DNA from: an uncultured Deferribacteraceae bacterium
Lineage (GTDB): Bacteria > Chrysiogenota > Deferribacteres > CAMZNJ01
Length of the DNA: 60,443 nucleotides
Direction: 5' to 3'
NCBI GenBank assembly: GCA_947313855.1
Contig: CAMZNS010000009.1
Coordinates: 1 to 60,443, forward strand
The position numbers were made by a program, and so were the translations under genes. The notes below the pieces were generated by a model. That model made no database searches. It worked only from the letters and a program-made list of their open reading frames with translations, and was not told the origin of the DNA. Positions 1 to 8,768 of this stretch are shown in pieces (position 1 is the first letter of the stretch; every line of letters begins with the position of its first letter).

Positions 1-257
1 TTTGATTAGCTTGGCTGGTTAGTCAAAGCCCTGTGCCGTAGCTACTTGTAGCCCCTATTCGCAACACGTACTACCCATCCTAACGGCTAGGCGTTGCCGG
101 TGTGCTACTTTTACTATGTGTTTGCTCGGTAACCGCCCAAAGTGTGGGAAAAGCGATTGCAATATTTCGATTTGCTCTCCTGTGAATATTACAAAAACTA
201 AAGAAGTACAAAGACGATTGCTAGAAGTATATAAATTTATTAGAAAAGGAAACAGCT
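1..257. other. Noncoding region before rplD; no rplC
   Basis: All three forward frames are closed by early stops and nothing resembles the C-terminus of ribosomal protein L3, which normally lies directly upstream of rplD. A purine-rich AAAGGAAA just before position 258 serves as the ribosome binding site. The length would allow an operon leader or promoter, but I see no convincing -35/-10 pair. Confidence 0.6.
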
Positions 258-884
258 ATGGCTAAAGTAGATGTGGTTGATATGAGTATCAACAAAGTCG
301 CAAGTTTGGATCTGCCTGAAAGCATATTTTCTTGCGAAGTGAAACCTCATTTAATGCATGAGGTTGTTGTGATGCAGTTGGCATCGCGTAGAAGCGGGAC
401 GCACTCAGCCAAGACTCGCTCCGAAGTGAGCTTCTCTGGTGCGAAACCATGGCGTCAAAAAGGGACTGGCCGTGCAAGGGCAGGAACCAAAGCGTCACCC
501 CTATGGAGAACCGGTGGTGTGGCTTTCGGCCCCAAACCCCGCGACTACTCCTACAGCATACCCAAAAAGAAACGTCGCTCTGCACTACGTAGTGCCCTGA
601 GTGCCAAACACGCTGACGGTGCATTCAGATTCTTCGACAGCCTGTCGGTGCCAAGTGGCAAAACAAAAGATGCCGTCGCATTTTTACAGTCCCTTGGTGT
701 GGATAGAAAAGTTTTGCTTGTGCACGACTCCTCTGTCTCAGCAGAAACACTACGTGCAATGAAAAATATCCCCTTCGTTCGTCTCCTCCATGTTGACGGA
801 CTAAACGTGTACGATGTCATCAACGCAAGATGCATACTGATGCCCCGTACGGTTGTCGAAAGGGTAGAGGAGGTACTGGTTTAA
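258..884 (+). CDS. rplD: 50S ribosomal protein L4
   Basis: L4 binds 23S rRNA early in assembly and its long loop lines the peptide exit tunnel. The 208-aa length is normal, and the hallmark conserved segment KPWRQKGTGRARAG is present near residues 63-76, followed by GGVAFGPKPRDYS. In E. coli L4 also represses its own operon; nothing here shows whether that holds. It is the first gene of the cluster in this window, and its TAA stop overlaps the rplW start. Identification is secure. Confidence 0.97.
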   Translation: MAKVDVVDMSINKVASLDLPESIFSCEVKPHLMHEVVVMQLASRRSGTHSAKTRSEVSFSGAKPWRQKGTGRARAGTKASPLWRTGGVAFGPKPRDYSYSIPKKKRRSALRSALSAKHADGAFRFFDSLSVPSGKTKDAVAFLQSLGVDRKVLLVHDSSVSAETLRAMKNIPFVRLLHVDGLNVYDVINARCILMPRTVVERVEEVLV

Positions 885-1165
885 TGTTAACAGTTTACGA
901 TGTAATACGCTCGCCACACCTAACCGAAAAGAGTGTTGCCCTGTCTGAAGATGGGAAACAAGTTGTTTTCAAGGTTCATCCTAAGGCAAACAAATATCAG
1001 ATTCGCACCGCTGTTGAAGAGCTTTTTGATGTCAAGGTTGACAAAGTGCACACCATGCACTGTGCCGGCAAGAAGAAACGTTTCGGTCAGGTTGTCGGAA
1101 GACGACAAGACTACAAAAAAGCAGTGATATTTTTGAAGGAAGGCGAGAGCTTTGAGCTCCCTTAA
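884..1165 (+). CDS. rplW: 50S ribosomal protein L23
   Basis: L23 sits at the exit of the ribosomal tunnel and docks trigger factor and SRP. The ATG at 884 overlaps the rplD stop (TAATG) and follows a GAGGAGG ribosome binding site, so I prefer it to the longer frame opening at 830. The 93-aa product begins MLTVYDVIRSPHLTEKS, the typical L23 start, and ends with the rRNA-contacting GRRQDYKKAVIFL segment. Translation is probably coupled to rplD. Confidence 0.96.
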   Translation: MLTVYDVIRSPHLTEKSVALSEDGKQVVFKVHPKANKYQIRTAVEELFDVKVDKVHTMHCAGKKKRFGQVVGRRQDYKKAVIFLKEGESFELP

Positions 1166-1181
1166 GTAGAGAGGTTTTAGA

Positions 1182-2009
1182 ATGGGAATAAGAGTTTATA
1201 AACCAACATCGCCAGGGGTAAGATTCAGAACAAATCTTTCATTTCAAGAGATAACAACTGATACTCCAGAAAAATCTTTGTTGGCTCCGCTCCACAAGAA
1301 GGCAGGACGCAACTCCAATGGTAGGATTACCGTTCGCCATCAGGGTGGAGGACACAAACGCAAATATAGAATAATCGATTTCAAACGTAACAAAGAAGGG
1401 GTGCCCGCTGTTGTAAGTCAGGTGGAATACGATCCGAATCGCTCCGCTTTCATCGCACTACTCAACTACAAAGATGGTGAAAAACGCTACATCCTAGCAC
1501 CACTAAACCTAAATGTAGGCGACGAAGTAAGCAACGGTGCCGATGCAGACATTCGCCCCGGCAACTGCTTGCCCCTACATGCTATCCCTGTGGGTACCAT
1601 CGTTCACAATGTTGAACTGAAACCCGGCAAGGGTGGACAACTTGTTCGTGCCGCTGGCTCCTATGCTCAGCTACTATCGAAAGAGGGTCGCTACTGCTAC
1701 CTACGACTACCTAGTGGCGAGGTTCGCTTGATACTATCGCAATGTCGTGCAACCATCGGACAGGTTGGCAACTCCGACCACGGACTTGTCAAAATCGGTA
1801 AAGCAGGACGCAAACGCTGGATGGGTGTTCGCCCAACAGTTCGCGGTGTTGCCATGAACCCGATCGATCACCCACACGGTGGTGGTGAAGGTAAAACCTC
1901 CGGTGGACGTCACCCCGTTTCACCTTGGGGTGTGCCAACAAAAGGTTACAAAACACGTAAAAAGAATAAACCTTCCAGCAAGTACATCGTTACTGCTAGG
2001 AAAAGGTAG
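1182..2009 (+). CDS. rplB: 50S ribosomal protein L2
   Basis: L2 is needed for subunit joining and peptidyl transfer. The 275-aa protein has the usual N-terminal [22 protein letters not shown] segment (about residues 42-63) and the C-terminal signature [17 protein letters not shown] with the conserved histidine near residue 230. A short 16-nt spacer separates it from rplW. No oddities. Confidence 0.98.
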   Translation: MGIRVYKPTSPGVRFRTNLSFQEITTDTPEKSLLAPLHKKAGRNSNGRITVRHQGGGHKRKYRIIDFKRNKEGVPAVVSQVEYDPNRSAFIALLNYKDGEKRYILAPLNLNVGDEVSNGADADIRPGNCLPLHAIPVGTIVHNVELKPGKGGQLVRAAGSYAQLLSKEGRYCYLRLPSGEVRLILSQCRATIGQVGNSDHGLVKIGKAGRKRWMGVRPTVRGVAMNPIDHPHGGGEGKTSGGRHPVSPWGVPTKGYKTRKKNKPSSKYIVTARKR

Positions 2010-2020
2010 GGGAGGGAACT

Positions 2021-2305
2021 GTGCCTAGATCGTTAAAAAAAGGTCCTTTTATTGACAAACATTTGCAGAAAAAAGTAGAAGCAGCAACTGCATCTGGCGA
2101 TAGCAAAACTGTTATCAAAACATGGTCAAGACGTAGTACTGTTAGCCCTGATATGATAGGACTCACTTTTGCTGTCCACAACGGACACAAATTTATCCCT
2201 ATTTATATCAGCGAAAACATGGTGGGACACAAATTAGGGGAATTCTCCCTAACCCGTACCTATCGTGGACACAAAAAAGATGATAAGAAAATGAAGAGAA
2301 GGTAG
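2021..2305 (+). CDS. rpsS: 30S ribosomal protein S19
   Basis: S19 binds the head of the 30S subunit with S13. It starts at GTG after a GGGGAGGG ribosome binding site. The protein begins [15 protein letters not shown] and contains the family core [20 protein letters not shown] and [16 protein letters not shown]. Its 94-aa length is normal. It is followed after 2 nt by rplV. Confidence 0.97.
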   Translation: MPRSLKKGPFIDKHLQKKVEAATASGDSKTVIKTWSRRSTVSPDMIGLTFAVHNGHKFIPIYISENMVGHKLGEFSLTRTYRGHKKDDKKMKRR

Positions 2306-2307
2306 GT

Positions 2308-2661
2308 ATGAAAATGGTAGCTAAAGCTGTTACAAAGTATCAAAGAGTCTCTCCTCGCAAGGCACGCCTCGTCGCTAACGCTGTTCGTGGCAAGGGTGTC
2401 GAAGATGCATTGGCCCTATTGAAATACACTCCGACCAAAGGTGCTGGAATTATCCTAAAAACAATTCACTCTGCCATTGCTAACGCAGAAGAGAATGTAA
2501 AATTTTATGATACAAACAGACTTTACATTAGCGAAATAACTGTGGACGCTGGACCACCGCTCAAAAGGTACATGCCTAGAGCTTACGGTAGGGCAAGTGC
2601 TATCCACAAACCTACTGCTCATGTAAGAGTCGTTCTTTCAGATAAAAGTGAGGTGCAATAG
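2308..2661 (+). CDS. rplV: 50S ribosomal protein L22
   Basis: L22 contacts all domains of 23S rRNA and its beta hairpin lines the exit tunnel. The 117-aa product has the conserved [17 protein letters not shown] start and the tip-of-hairpin region [16 protein letters not shown] second in-frame ATG six bases downstream (MVAKAV) is an equally good start. The TAG stop overlaps the rpsC GTG. Confidence 0.96.
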   Translation: MKMVAKAVTKYQRVSPRKARLVANAVRGKGVEDALALLKYTPTKGAGIILKTIHSAIANAEENVKFYDTNRLYISEITVDAGPPLKRYMPRAYGRASAIHKPTAHVRVVLSDKSEVQ

Positions 2662-3359
2662 TGGGACGTAAAGTTAACCCTACAGCATTCCGTTTAGGCG
2701 TAAACAAAAATTGGAGCTCCAACTGGTACGTCTCCAACAAACGAACTTATGCCAAGAATGTTCTAGAAGATATCAGAATAAGAAAATTCCTCAAAGGTCA
2801 TCTCTTCTCAGCAGGTATTGCTGAGGTGGGTATCGAACGCATGGGGAACAGAATCCGTATTACCATTCACACTAGCCGACCCGGTCTTGTTATCGGGAAG
2901 AAAGGTGCCGAAATCGACATGCTCAAACGCATGGTCGGAAAATACACCAACCACGAGATCATTCTCGTAATCAAAGAGGTTAAACGCCCCGAAATTAACG
3001 CTATCCTCGTTGCAGAAAACATAGCACAACAACTCCAACGCCGTATCGCCTTTAGACGTGCAATGAAACGTACCGTTTTACAAGCACTCAAAAGTGGTGC
3101 ACAAGGTATTCGAGTATCGGTGTCAGGTCGCCTCGCCGGTGCAGACATTGCTCGTACCGAATGGTACATTCGTGGACGTGTGCCACTGCAAACACTACGT
3201 GCTGATGTTGATTACGGCGTTGCTGAATCCCTCACAACTTACGGCATCATCGGCATCAAAGTTTGGATTTTCAAAGGCGAAATCCTTGACAACAAAGAAA
3301 GGTTGCAGAAACAACACTCTGCCTCCCGAGGAGTAGCTAAAAATGTTGATGCCAAGTAG
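2661..3359 (+). CDS. rpsC: 30S ribosomal protein S3
   Basis: S3 lies at the mRNA entry channel and takes part in helicase activity of the ribosome. It opens with GTG overlapping the rplV stop. Protein start [13 protein letters not shown], the KH-type motif [14 protein letters not shown] (about residues 74-87) and [31 protein letters not shown] are all typical. The length of 232 aa is usual. It overlaps rplP by 17 nt. Confidence 0.97.
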   Translation: MGRKVNPTAFRLGVNKNWSSNWYVSNKRTYAKNVLEDIRIRKFLKGHLFSAGIAEVGIERMGNRIRITIHTSRPGLVIGKKGAEIDMLKRMVGKYTNHEIILVIKEVKRPEINAILVAENIAQQLQRRIAFRRAMKRTVLQALKSGAQGIRVSVSGRLAGADIARTEWYIRGRVPLQTLRADVDYGVAESLTTYGIIGIKVWIFKGEILDNKERLQKQHSASRGVAKNVDAK

Positions 3360-3777
3360 AACAAAATATAGGAAGCAACACAAAGGCCGCATCAAAGGGA
3401 AAGCGACCAAAGGTAATACCCTTGTGTATGGAGACTACGGACTAATCTCCGACTCCAAAGCTAAGATTACAGGACGACAAATCGAAGCAGCACGTATTAC
3501 CATCAACAGATACCTAAAACGTGGCGGTAACCTAACCATCAGAATCTTCCCCCACAAACCTATCACCAAACGTCCTGCCGAAGTTCGCATGGGTAAAGGT
3601 AAAGGACCTGTTGAATGGTACGCAGCACCTGTAAAAGAGGGTATCGTTATTTACGAACTCGGCGGAGTTACAGAAGAACAAGCAAGGGAAGCCTTCAGAA
3701 GGGCATCTCACAAACTGCCTGTTAAAACAAAATTCATTAAGAAAGAGTCAGACGCTAGTTCGGCTCAAGTTTCTTAG
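3343..3777 (+). CDS. rplP: 50S ribosomal protein L16
   Basis: L16 organises the A-site side of the peptidyl transferase centre. The 144-aa protein begins [16 protein letters not shown], matching the usual L16 start, so I keep the ATG that lies inside the end of rpsC. The segment [18 protein letters not shown] (about residues 83-100) is the family signature. A short C-terminal extension rich in S and A follows the conserved core. Confidence 0.97.
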   Translation: MLMPSRTKYRKQHKGRIKGKATKGNTLVYGDYGLISDSKAKITGRQIEAARITINRYLKRGGNLTIRIFPHKPITKRPAEVRMGKGKGPVEWYAAPVKEGIVIYELGGVTEEQAREAFRRASHKLPVKTKFIKKESDASSAQVS

Positions 3778-3796
3778 CCGAGGCTGAGGTATAATT

Positions 3797-3991
3797 ATGT
3801 CATTCGAAAAGTTTGAAAAAATGAGTATAGCAGATTTGAAAAAAGAGGAGCTCAAGTTGCGTAAAGATATCTTCGAAAATCGCATGAAAGCACACTCCGG
3901 CGAATTTGCTGACGTCTCTTTCTTTGGCAAAGCACGAAAAGATATTGCACGTATCAAAACTGCCATTAGTCAAAAAGAGCTTGAGGTATAG
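3797..3991 (+). CDS. rpmC: 50S ribosomal protein L29
   Basis: L29 is a small two-helix protein near the tunnel exit. The 64-aa sequence has the expected heptad-like helices with the conserved L-R-K/F-E-N-R-M pattern and ends in a second helix [16 protein letters not shown]. Its place between rplP and rpsQ matches the standard order. Confidence 0.95.
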   Translation: MSFEKFEKMSIADLKKEELKLRKDIFENRMKAHSGEFADVSFFGKARKDIARIKTAISQKELEV

Positions 3992-3995
3992 TTTC

Positions 3996-4271
3996 ATGGA
4001 AAGAACGAATAGACGCAAAGTGCGTAAAGGCACTGTTGTTAGTGATAAGATGCAGAAAACAGTTGTTGTTCTTGTTGAAGACAAAAAACAACACCCGTTG
4101 TACAAAAAATATGTTCGCGTAAGCAAACGTTACAAAGTACATGACGAAAACTCTAAAGCTCGCTTAGGCGATACAGTGGAAATTGTGGAAACACGACCAC
4201 TAAGCAAAGACAAATGCTGGCGTTTGCTAAACATATTGTCACACTCTGCTGAAGCAGAAGCTACCAAATAG
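3996..4271 (+). CDS. rpsQ: 30S ribosomal protein S17
   Basis: S17 is a primary 16S rRNA binding protein with an OB fold. I place the start at the ATG 4 nt after the rpmC stop; the frame is open further upstream, but only from here does the product look like S17 ([19 protein letters not shown], then the [19 protein letters not shown] signature). The product is 91 aa and ends in a short acidic/alanine tail. Confidence 0.95.
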   Translation: MERTNRRKVRKGTVVSDKMQKTVVVLVEDKKQHPLYKKYVRVSKRYKVHDENSKARLGDTVEIVETRPLSKDKCWRLLNILSHSAEAEATK

Positions 4272-4319
4272 CTTAACGAGTTTTAGTAAATTTATTGTGT
4301 TTACTAGGAGTATTAGAAG

Positions 4320-4691
4320 ATGATTCAGGTTCAATCAAGGCTAAAGGTTGTGGATAACTCCGGAGCCAAAGAGATAATGTGCATCAAAGTGCTGGGTGGC
4401 TCAAAACGCCGCGTTGCCAGTATCGGCGATGTTATCGTATGTAGCGTAAAAAAGGTTTCCCCCGACTCAAATGTTCAGAAGGGTTCCGTTGTTAAGGCTA
4501 TTATAGTTCGCACTGTGAAGGAGTGCCGTCGTAGCGATGGGTCTTACGTTAAGTTTGACGATAACGCTGCGGTCATAGTAAACAAAACTACTTTAGAGCC
4601 TGTTGGGACTCGTGTTTTCGGTCCTGTTGCCCGCGAACTGCGTGCCTCTGGCTCTATGAAAATAGTTTCTATGGCTCCGGAAATCATATAA
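4320..4691 (+). CDS. rplN: 50S ribosomal protein L14
   Basis: L14 binds 23S rRNA at the subunit interface. The 123-aa protein starts [18 protein letters not shown] and includes [15 protein letters not shown] and the [13 protein letters not shown] signature near residues 96-108. A 48-nt gap precedes it, larger than most spacers in this part of the cluster, and contains an AGGAG ribosome binding site. Confidence 0.97.
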   Translation: MIQVQSRLKVVDNSGAKEIMCIKVLGGSKRRVASIGDVIVCSVKKVSPDSNVQKGSVVKAIIVRTVKECRRSDGSYVKFDDNAAVIVNKTTLEPVGTRVFGPVARELRASGSMKIVSMAPEII

Positions 4692-4713
4692 GATAAACGA
4701 GGTTTACGAAATT

Positions 4714-5034
4714 ATGGCTGTTAAGTATAAGTTCAAAAAAGACGATCCTGTTGTTGTCACAGCAGGGAAATACAAGGGTGTTGAAAGCAAAGTTATCCAC
4801 ATCTTCAAAGAACGTGGAAAAATTCTGCTCGAAGGGGTGAATGTTGTAAAACGTCACCAAAAACCCAACCAAATACACACTGAGGGCGGAATTATCGAAA
4901 AAACCCTCCCTGTGGACATATCCAACGCAATGTACTACTGCTCCAAATGCAGCAAAGGCGTTCGCTTGGGTATCAAAGAAGAAAAGGGGTCGAAGAAAAG
5001 GTTTTGTCGCTCTTGCGGAACTATAATCAAGTAA
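4714..5034 (+). CDS. rplX: 50S ribosomal protein L24, zinc-ribbon form
   Basis: L24 starts assembly of the large subunit. The N-terminal KOW motif is seen as KFKKDDPVVVTAGKYKGVESKV. The C-terminal part carries two CxxC pairs (CSKC and CRSC, about residues 76-102), which suggests a bound zinc; this cysteine-rich form occurs in several bacterial phyla. Length 106 aa. Confidence 0.96.
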   Translation: MAVKYKFKKDDPVVVTAGKYKGVESKVIHIFKERGKILLEGVNVVKRHQKPNQIHTEGGIIEKTLPVDISNAMYYCSKCSKGVRLGIKEEKGSKKRFCRSCGTIIK

Positions 5035-5067
5035 GCAAAGCGTCTTAATATTGGAGTGATTAAGGGT

Positions 5068-5616
5068 ATGAGCTTTTTAAAAGAAAAGTACAAAAAAGAA
5101 GTGGTCTCTCAACTAATGAAAGACTACTCCTACAAAAGCACTATGATGGTTCCCAAATTGGAAAAAATAGTGCTCAATACGGGAGTTGGTGAAGCTGTGC
5201 AAAATCGCAAAGCACTTGACGGTGCTGTGGGAGACATGACGCTCATTGCAGGACAAAAACCTGTTGTTACACTAGCAAAAAACTCCATCGCAGGATTCAA
5301 ACTCCGCGAAGGTATGCCCATCGGTTGCAAAACAACCCTGCGTGGCAATGCTATGTACGAATTCCTCGAACGTCTAATACACATCTCGCTACCTCGAGTA
5401 AGGGACTTTAGGGGCGTTAGCGATACCGCCTTCGACGGTCGTGGAAACTACACACTAGGTCTTAAGGAACAGATCATATTCCCTGAGATCGATTATGACA
5501 AAATAGACAAAGTTCGCGGTATGGATGTCGCAATCGTTACCTCTGCAAAAACAGACGAAGAGGCACGTTCGCTACTCACATACCTTGGGATGCCTTTTTC
5601 AAAGGCTGAAGATTAA
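5068..5616 (+). CDS. rplE: 50S ribosomal protein L5
   Basis: L5 binds 5S rRNA and forms the central protuberance. The frame opens at a GTG at 5056, but a GGAG lies at 5053-5056 and would serve the ATG at 5068, giving [12 protein letters not shown], the usual L5 start. The 182-aa product contains [23 protein letters not shown] and the [20 protein letters not shown] signature with PEIDYDKID. Confidence 0.96.
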   Translation: MSFLKEKYKKEVVSQLMKDYSYKSTMMVPKLEKIVLNTGVGEAVQNRKALDGAVGDMTLIAGQKPVVTLAKNSIAGFKLREGMPIGCKTTLRGNAMYEFLERLIHISLPRVRDFRGVSDTAFDGRGNYTLGLKEQIIFPEIDYDKIDKVRGMDVAIVTSAKTDEEARSLLTYLGMPFSKAED

Positions 5617-5628
5617 TAGGAGGTTGTA

Positions 5629-5814
5629 GTGGCTACTAAAGCTAAGTATAATCATATTTTTAAGAAGAATAAGTTTAAGGTTCGCGATTATAATCGATGC
5701 CCCGTTTGTGGCAGACCGCGTGCCTTTCTAAGACGCTTTAACATGTGCCGTATCTGCTTCAGAACCTACGCATCCAAGGGCGAAATCCCTGGGGTTCGCA
5801 AAGGTAGCTGGTAG
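5629..5814 (+). CDS. rpsN: 30S ribosomal protein S14, zinc-binding type
   Basis: This is the short, zinc-binding (rpsZ-like) form of S14: 61 aa with two CxxC pairs in [20 protein letters not shown]. It starts at GTG after an AGGAGG ribosome binding site. S14 joins late in assembly of the 30S head. It is followed by an unusually long gap of 189 nt before rpsH. Confidence 0.96.
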   Translation: MATKAKYNHIFKKNKFKVRDYNRCPVCGRPRAFLRRFNMCRICFRTYASKGEIPGVRKGSW

Positions 5815-6003
5815 ACTTTGCACTGCTGGTCAAGGGTTGTAGCGGTTTTAACCACTAAACAAAACTTGACGAAGGCTGGCAAAATACACAACATGGTGAA
5901 CGCAAACTTTCTGCATCGTAAGGTACAGAAAAAACACAGAAAGACGACGACAAACAGACGCGTGCTTACGCACGACTAACTAGAAAACGAGTAGGAGAGT
6001 AAA
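5815..6003 (+). other. 189-nt gap in the spc operon with a possible small basic ORF
   Basis: Neighbouring genes are separated by 0-48 nt, so this gap is unusual. It contains an ATG-started frame of 28 codons (5893-5979) rich in K, R, H and T, without a clear ribosome binding site, and a small hairpin CGTGC-TTAC-GCACG at its end. It may be a leader for rpsH or the scar of a deleted gene. I do not claim the small frame is translated. Confidence 0.3.
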
Positions 6004-6402
6004 ATGAGATTAACTGACCCTATTGCTGACATGCTCAGTCGTATCCGAAATGCTCACATGGCTAAGCATTTCGAAGTTAGAGTTCCTCACTCTAAGATGA
6101 AAGAGGGTATCGCTTCTATTTTTAGAGAGGAAGGTTACATAGATGATTTTAGAGTTATATCTACAGGTAGTTATAAAACTATTATCATCAGACTGAAGTA
6201 CTCCACCGAAGGAGCTCCAGTCATCAAGGGACTAAAACGCATCAGCCGACCTGGCTGTCGTATCTACTCCAACAAGGAATCCCTAAAACCAGTTTTGGGC
6301 GGACTTGGACACGGAATCATTTCCACTTCCAAAGGACTCAAAACTCTCAAAAATTGCATTAAAGAAAATATCGGTGGCGAATACGTTTGCCAGATATGGT
6401 AA
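6004..6402 (+). CDS. rpsH: 30S ribosomal protein S8
   Basis: S8 binds the central domain of 16S rRNA and in E. coli represses the spc operon. The 132-aa protein begins MRLTDPIADMLSRIRNA, a family hallmark. The C-terminal region GLGHGIISTSKG-L matches the usual G-x-GI-(I/V)-STS-G motif. A GTAGGAGAG ribosome binding site precedes the ATG. Confidence 0.97.
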   Translation: MRLTDPIADMLSRIRNAHMAKHFEVRVPHSKMKEGIASIFREEGYIDDFRVISTGSYKTIIIRLKYSTEGAPVIKGLKRISRPGCRIYSNKESLKPVLGGLGHGIISTSKGLKTLKNCIKENIGGEYVCQIW

Positions 6403-6418
6403 AGTGGGGGAATAATAT

Positions 6419-6958
6419 ATGTCTAGGATAGGCAAGATGCCCATCACCATACCGTCTGGTGTTCGGGTAAGTCACTCTGGTGGCGAAGTTGTTGTAGAAG
6501 GACCAAAAGGGAAACTTCAACAACGCGTTTCACCAGAAATTACGGTAAAAATTGAAGAAAACGAAGTTGTACTCACAAGAAAAGACGACAGCAAACCTGC
6601 CAAAAGCATGCACGGATTGTACAGAACACTTGTCGCAAACATGGTGCAAGGTGTCTCCAACGGATTCACCAAAGAACTCGAACTACGTGGTGTCGGCTAC
6701 AGAGCCACCCTAAAAGGGAAAGACCTCGACCTCGCACTAGGATTCTCGCACCCTGTACTATTCAAAGCACCCGAAGGGATACTCTTTACCCTAAACGGCA
6801 ACACCAAAGTTGCCATCTCTGGGATTGACAAAGCCTTGGTCGGTCAAGTTGCAGCGGATATTCGCTCCATTCGCCCACCTGAACCCTACTTGGGCAAAGG
6901 CGTACGTTATGCTGGCGAACATGTTCGCAGGAAAGCGGGTAAATCCGCAAAGAAATAA
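6419..6958 (+). CDS. rplF: 50S ribosomal protein L6
   Basis: L6 sits near the sarcin-ricin loop and factor-binding site. The 179-aa protein starts MSRIGKMPITIPSGV, has the two repeated alpha/beta domains, and ends with the signature PPEPYLGKGVRYAGEHVRRKAGK (about residues 153-175). Length and order are standard. Confidence 0.97.
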   Translation: MSRIGKMPITIPSGVRVSHSGGEVVVEGPKGKLQQRVSPEITVKIEENEVVLTRKDDSKPAKSMHGLYRTLVANMVQGVSNGFTKELELRGVGYRATLKGKDLDLALGFSHPVLFKAPEGILFTLNGNTKVAISGIDKALVGQVAADIRSIRPPEPYLGKGVRYAGEHVRRKAGKSAKK

Positions 6959-6980
6959 AAACTATTAGGAGTTAGGTGAT

Positions 6981-7349
6981 ATGGCTGTTAGCAAATCTTA
7001 CAAGCTAAGGCAGAGACGCAGGGTTCGCATACGTTCCAAAATAAGCGGAACACCCGAATGCCCCCGCTTAGCTGTCTTTAAAAGCAACTTGCACATTTAT
7101 GCTCAAATTATAGACGACTCTCGAGGCATCACACTCGCAAGTGCCTCATCCCTCGAAAAGGGGTTTCGCTCCGCCAAAGAGAACGCAAACCTCAACGTGG
7201 ACGTTTCTAAAAAAGTGGGAACAAATCTTGCAAAACGTGCCAAAGATAACGGCATTAGTCGAGTTGTTTTCGATAGGGGTGGAAACCTTTATCACGGTAA
7301 TATTAAAGTACTTGCGGACTCTGCTCGTGAAGCTGGACTACAGTTCTAA
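6981..7349 (+). CDS. rplR: 50S ribosomal protein L18
   Basis: L18 binds 5S rRNA with L5. The 122-aa product has the conserved core [18 protein letters not shown] and [26 protein letters not shown] at the C-terminus. An AGGAGTTAGG ribosome binding site lies upstream. Confidence 0.97.
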   Translation: MAVSKSYKLRQRRRVRIRSKISGTPECPRLAVFKSNLHIYAQIIDDSRGITLASASSLEKGFRSAKENANLNVDVSKKVGTNLAKRAKDNGISRVVFDRGGNLYHGNIKVLADSAREAGLQF

Positions 7350-7370
7350 TGGCAGAAGGGATGGTTTAAC

Positions 7371-7862
7371 ATGATTGATAATCAACAAGAATTATACGAC
7401 AAGGTTGTCCATGTGGGCAGGGTCGTGAAGGTTGTAAAAGGTGGACGGATCTTCCGATTCACAGCTACCGTTGTCGTCGGCGACATGAACGGCAACGTAG
7501 GCGTTGGATACGGAAAAGCACGCGAAGTGCCCGATGCCATTCGCAAAGCCTTAGACAGTGCAAAAAGAAGCATGGTAGCAATACCACTAGTAAACGACAC
7601 TATCCCACACGAAATAATAGGGAAATTCGGCGCATCCGAAATCCTAATGAAACCTGCATCACCCGGTACAGGTATTATCGCTGGCGGATCTATTCGTCCC
7701 TTACTAGAACTTGCAGGAGTCAAAAATATCCTCACAAAGTCACTACGCAGCAGAAACTACTACAACTCGCTCTACGCTGCTATGGACGGCTTTGACAGGA
7801 TCTCCACACTGGACGAAGTTGCACACATTCGTGGCAAATCTGTTAAAGAAATAATAGGGTAA
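7371..7862 (+). CDS. rpsE: 30S ribosomal protein S5
   Basis: S5 takes part in decoding fidelity and mRNA entry. The 163-aa protein has the double-stranded-RNA-binding-like N-terminal domain (VVKVVKGGRIFRFTATVVVGD, then GNVGVGYGKAREVPDAIRKA) and a C-terminal domain with SPGTGIIAGGSIRPLLELAG. It is followed directly by rplO, so rpmD (L30) is absent from its usual place. Confidence 0.97.
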   Translation: MIDNQQELYDKVVHVGRVVKVVKGGRIFRFTATVVVGDMNGNVGVGYGKAREVPDAIRKALDSAKRSMVAIPLVNDTIPHEIIGKFGASEILMKPASPGTGIIAGGSIRPLLELAGVKNILTKSLRSRNYYNSLYAAMDGFDRISTLDEVAHIRGKSVKEIIG

Positions 7863-7886
7863 AAGGTATTTTAGAGGGCTATAATT

Positions 7887-8327
7887 ATGGAATTACACGA
7901 CTTAAGACCTGCCGCAGGCTCCAGAAAAGGGAAGAAGCGTGTCGGTCGTGGTACCGGTAGTGGTCTAGGTACCACATCCGGACGCGGGAACAAAGGGCAA
8001 AAATCACGCTCAGGACACAACATCCCCAAAGGATTCGAAGGCGGACAGATGCCACTACACAGGCGTTTGCCAAAATTTGGCTTCAACAACAAACGATTCG
8101 CCAAAGTTTACGCAGAAATTAATCTTACAATACTGAACGTCAAGTTCCAAGCTGGAGACGTAGTCAGCAAAGAAACGCTGATAGCTGTAGGACTAATACC
8201 CGCATCAACAAAACGCGTCAAAGTTCTCGGTAACGGCGAACTCGACAAAAAACTAACCATCTCTGTGGACAAGGTTAGTGCTGGTGCTAAGGCGAAAATC
8301 GAAGCTGCCGGCGGAACTGTGGGCTAA
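7887..8327 (+). CDS. rplO: 50S ribosomal protein L15
   Basis: L15 is a late-assembly protein of the large subunit. The 146-aa sequence starts [26 protein letters not shown] and includes the [24 protein letters not shown] signature near residues 50-73. It follows rpsE with 24 nt between. A 441-nt noncoding stretch containing a tandem array separates it from secY. Confidence 0.97.
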   Translation: MELHDLRPAAGSRKGKKRVGRGTGSGLGTTSGRGNKGQKSRSGHNIPKGFEGGQMPLHRRLPKFGFNNKRFAKVYAEINLTILNVKFQAGDVVSKETLIAVGLIPASTKRVKVLGNGELDKKLTISVDKVSAGAKAKIEAAGGTVG

Positions 8328-8396
8328 CTAATCAGACTATGCATAATATATGGTGCCAGAGGCTACAGTCTCAGGTGCCATGTATTGCAATGAACA

Positions 8397-8556
8397 GCAC
8401 ACGAAGCACACGGAACACACGGAGCACACGAGGCACACGGAACACACGAAACACACGAAGCACACGAAGCACATGGAGCACACGAAGCACACGGAGCACA
8501 CGAGGCACACGGGGCACACGGAACACACGAAGCACACGAAGCACACGAAATACACC
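8397..8556. repeat. 9-nt tandem array between rplO and secY
   Basis: About 17-18 imperfect copies of a 9-nt unit close to GCACACGAA/GCACACGGA follow each other without spacers. The plus strand is nearly free of T. Variation is at the two purine positions before the GCACACG core. Unit count is approximate because the edges are degenerate. Confidence 0.9.
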
Positions 8557-8674
8557 AACCACCAAACCGATACCGCGACCAAGTTAACCACTTACGCGGA
8601 TGGTGGAGACTACCGAATACTACTCCAAATGGCTGTTTTCTAAATAGTTGTAGTATTTATATGGATAAATGTTG

Positions 8675-8680
8675 TATAAT
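8675..8680 (+). promoter_or_regulatory. Possible -10 element before secY
   Basis: A perfect TATAAT lies about 90 nt before the secY start in AT-rich DNA. The best -35 candidate (TTGTAG at 8648) is spaced 21 nt away, which is too far for a typical sigma-70 promoter, so this is weak. A promoter here would let secY be transcribed independently of the ribosomal genes beyond the repeat array. Confidence 0.35.
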
Positions 8681-8768
8681 TATTGTTAGTTGAAAGACAA
8701 CATGAAAATACAACCTGTTTTACTAATTAAAATATAAAAATATAGTTATTAATCTGAAGAGGTGCGGG

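Larger units (their letters stand above)
8328..8768 (+). other. rplO-secY intergenic region
   Basis: This 441-nt stretch holds a 9-nt tandem array (8397-8556) and, after it, an AT-rich part with a perfect TATAAT at 8675-8680. The array keeps several frames open on both strands, but those frames encode only repeats such as HTKHTE and have no ribosome binding site, so I call no gene here. Confidence 0.6.

Noticed and set aside
5893-5979. 28-codon basic ORF as a missing ribosomal protein
   Set aside because: It does not resemble L30 or any other small ribosomal protein and lacks a clear ribosome binding site.
8350-8643. 97-aa open frame across the rplO-secY array
   Set aside because: The frame exists only because a 9-nt unit without stops keeps it open; all content is HTKHTE-type repeats, with no ribosome binding site.
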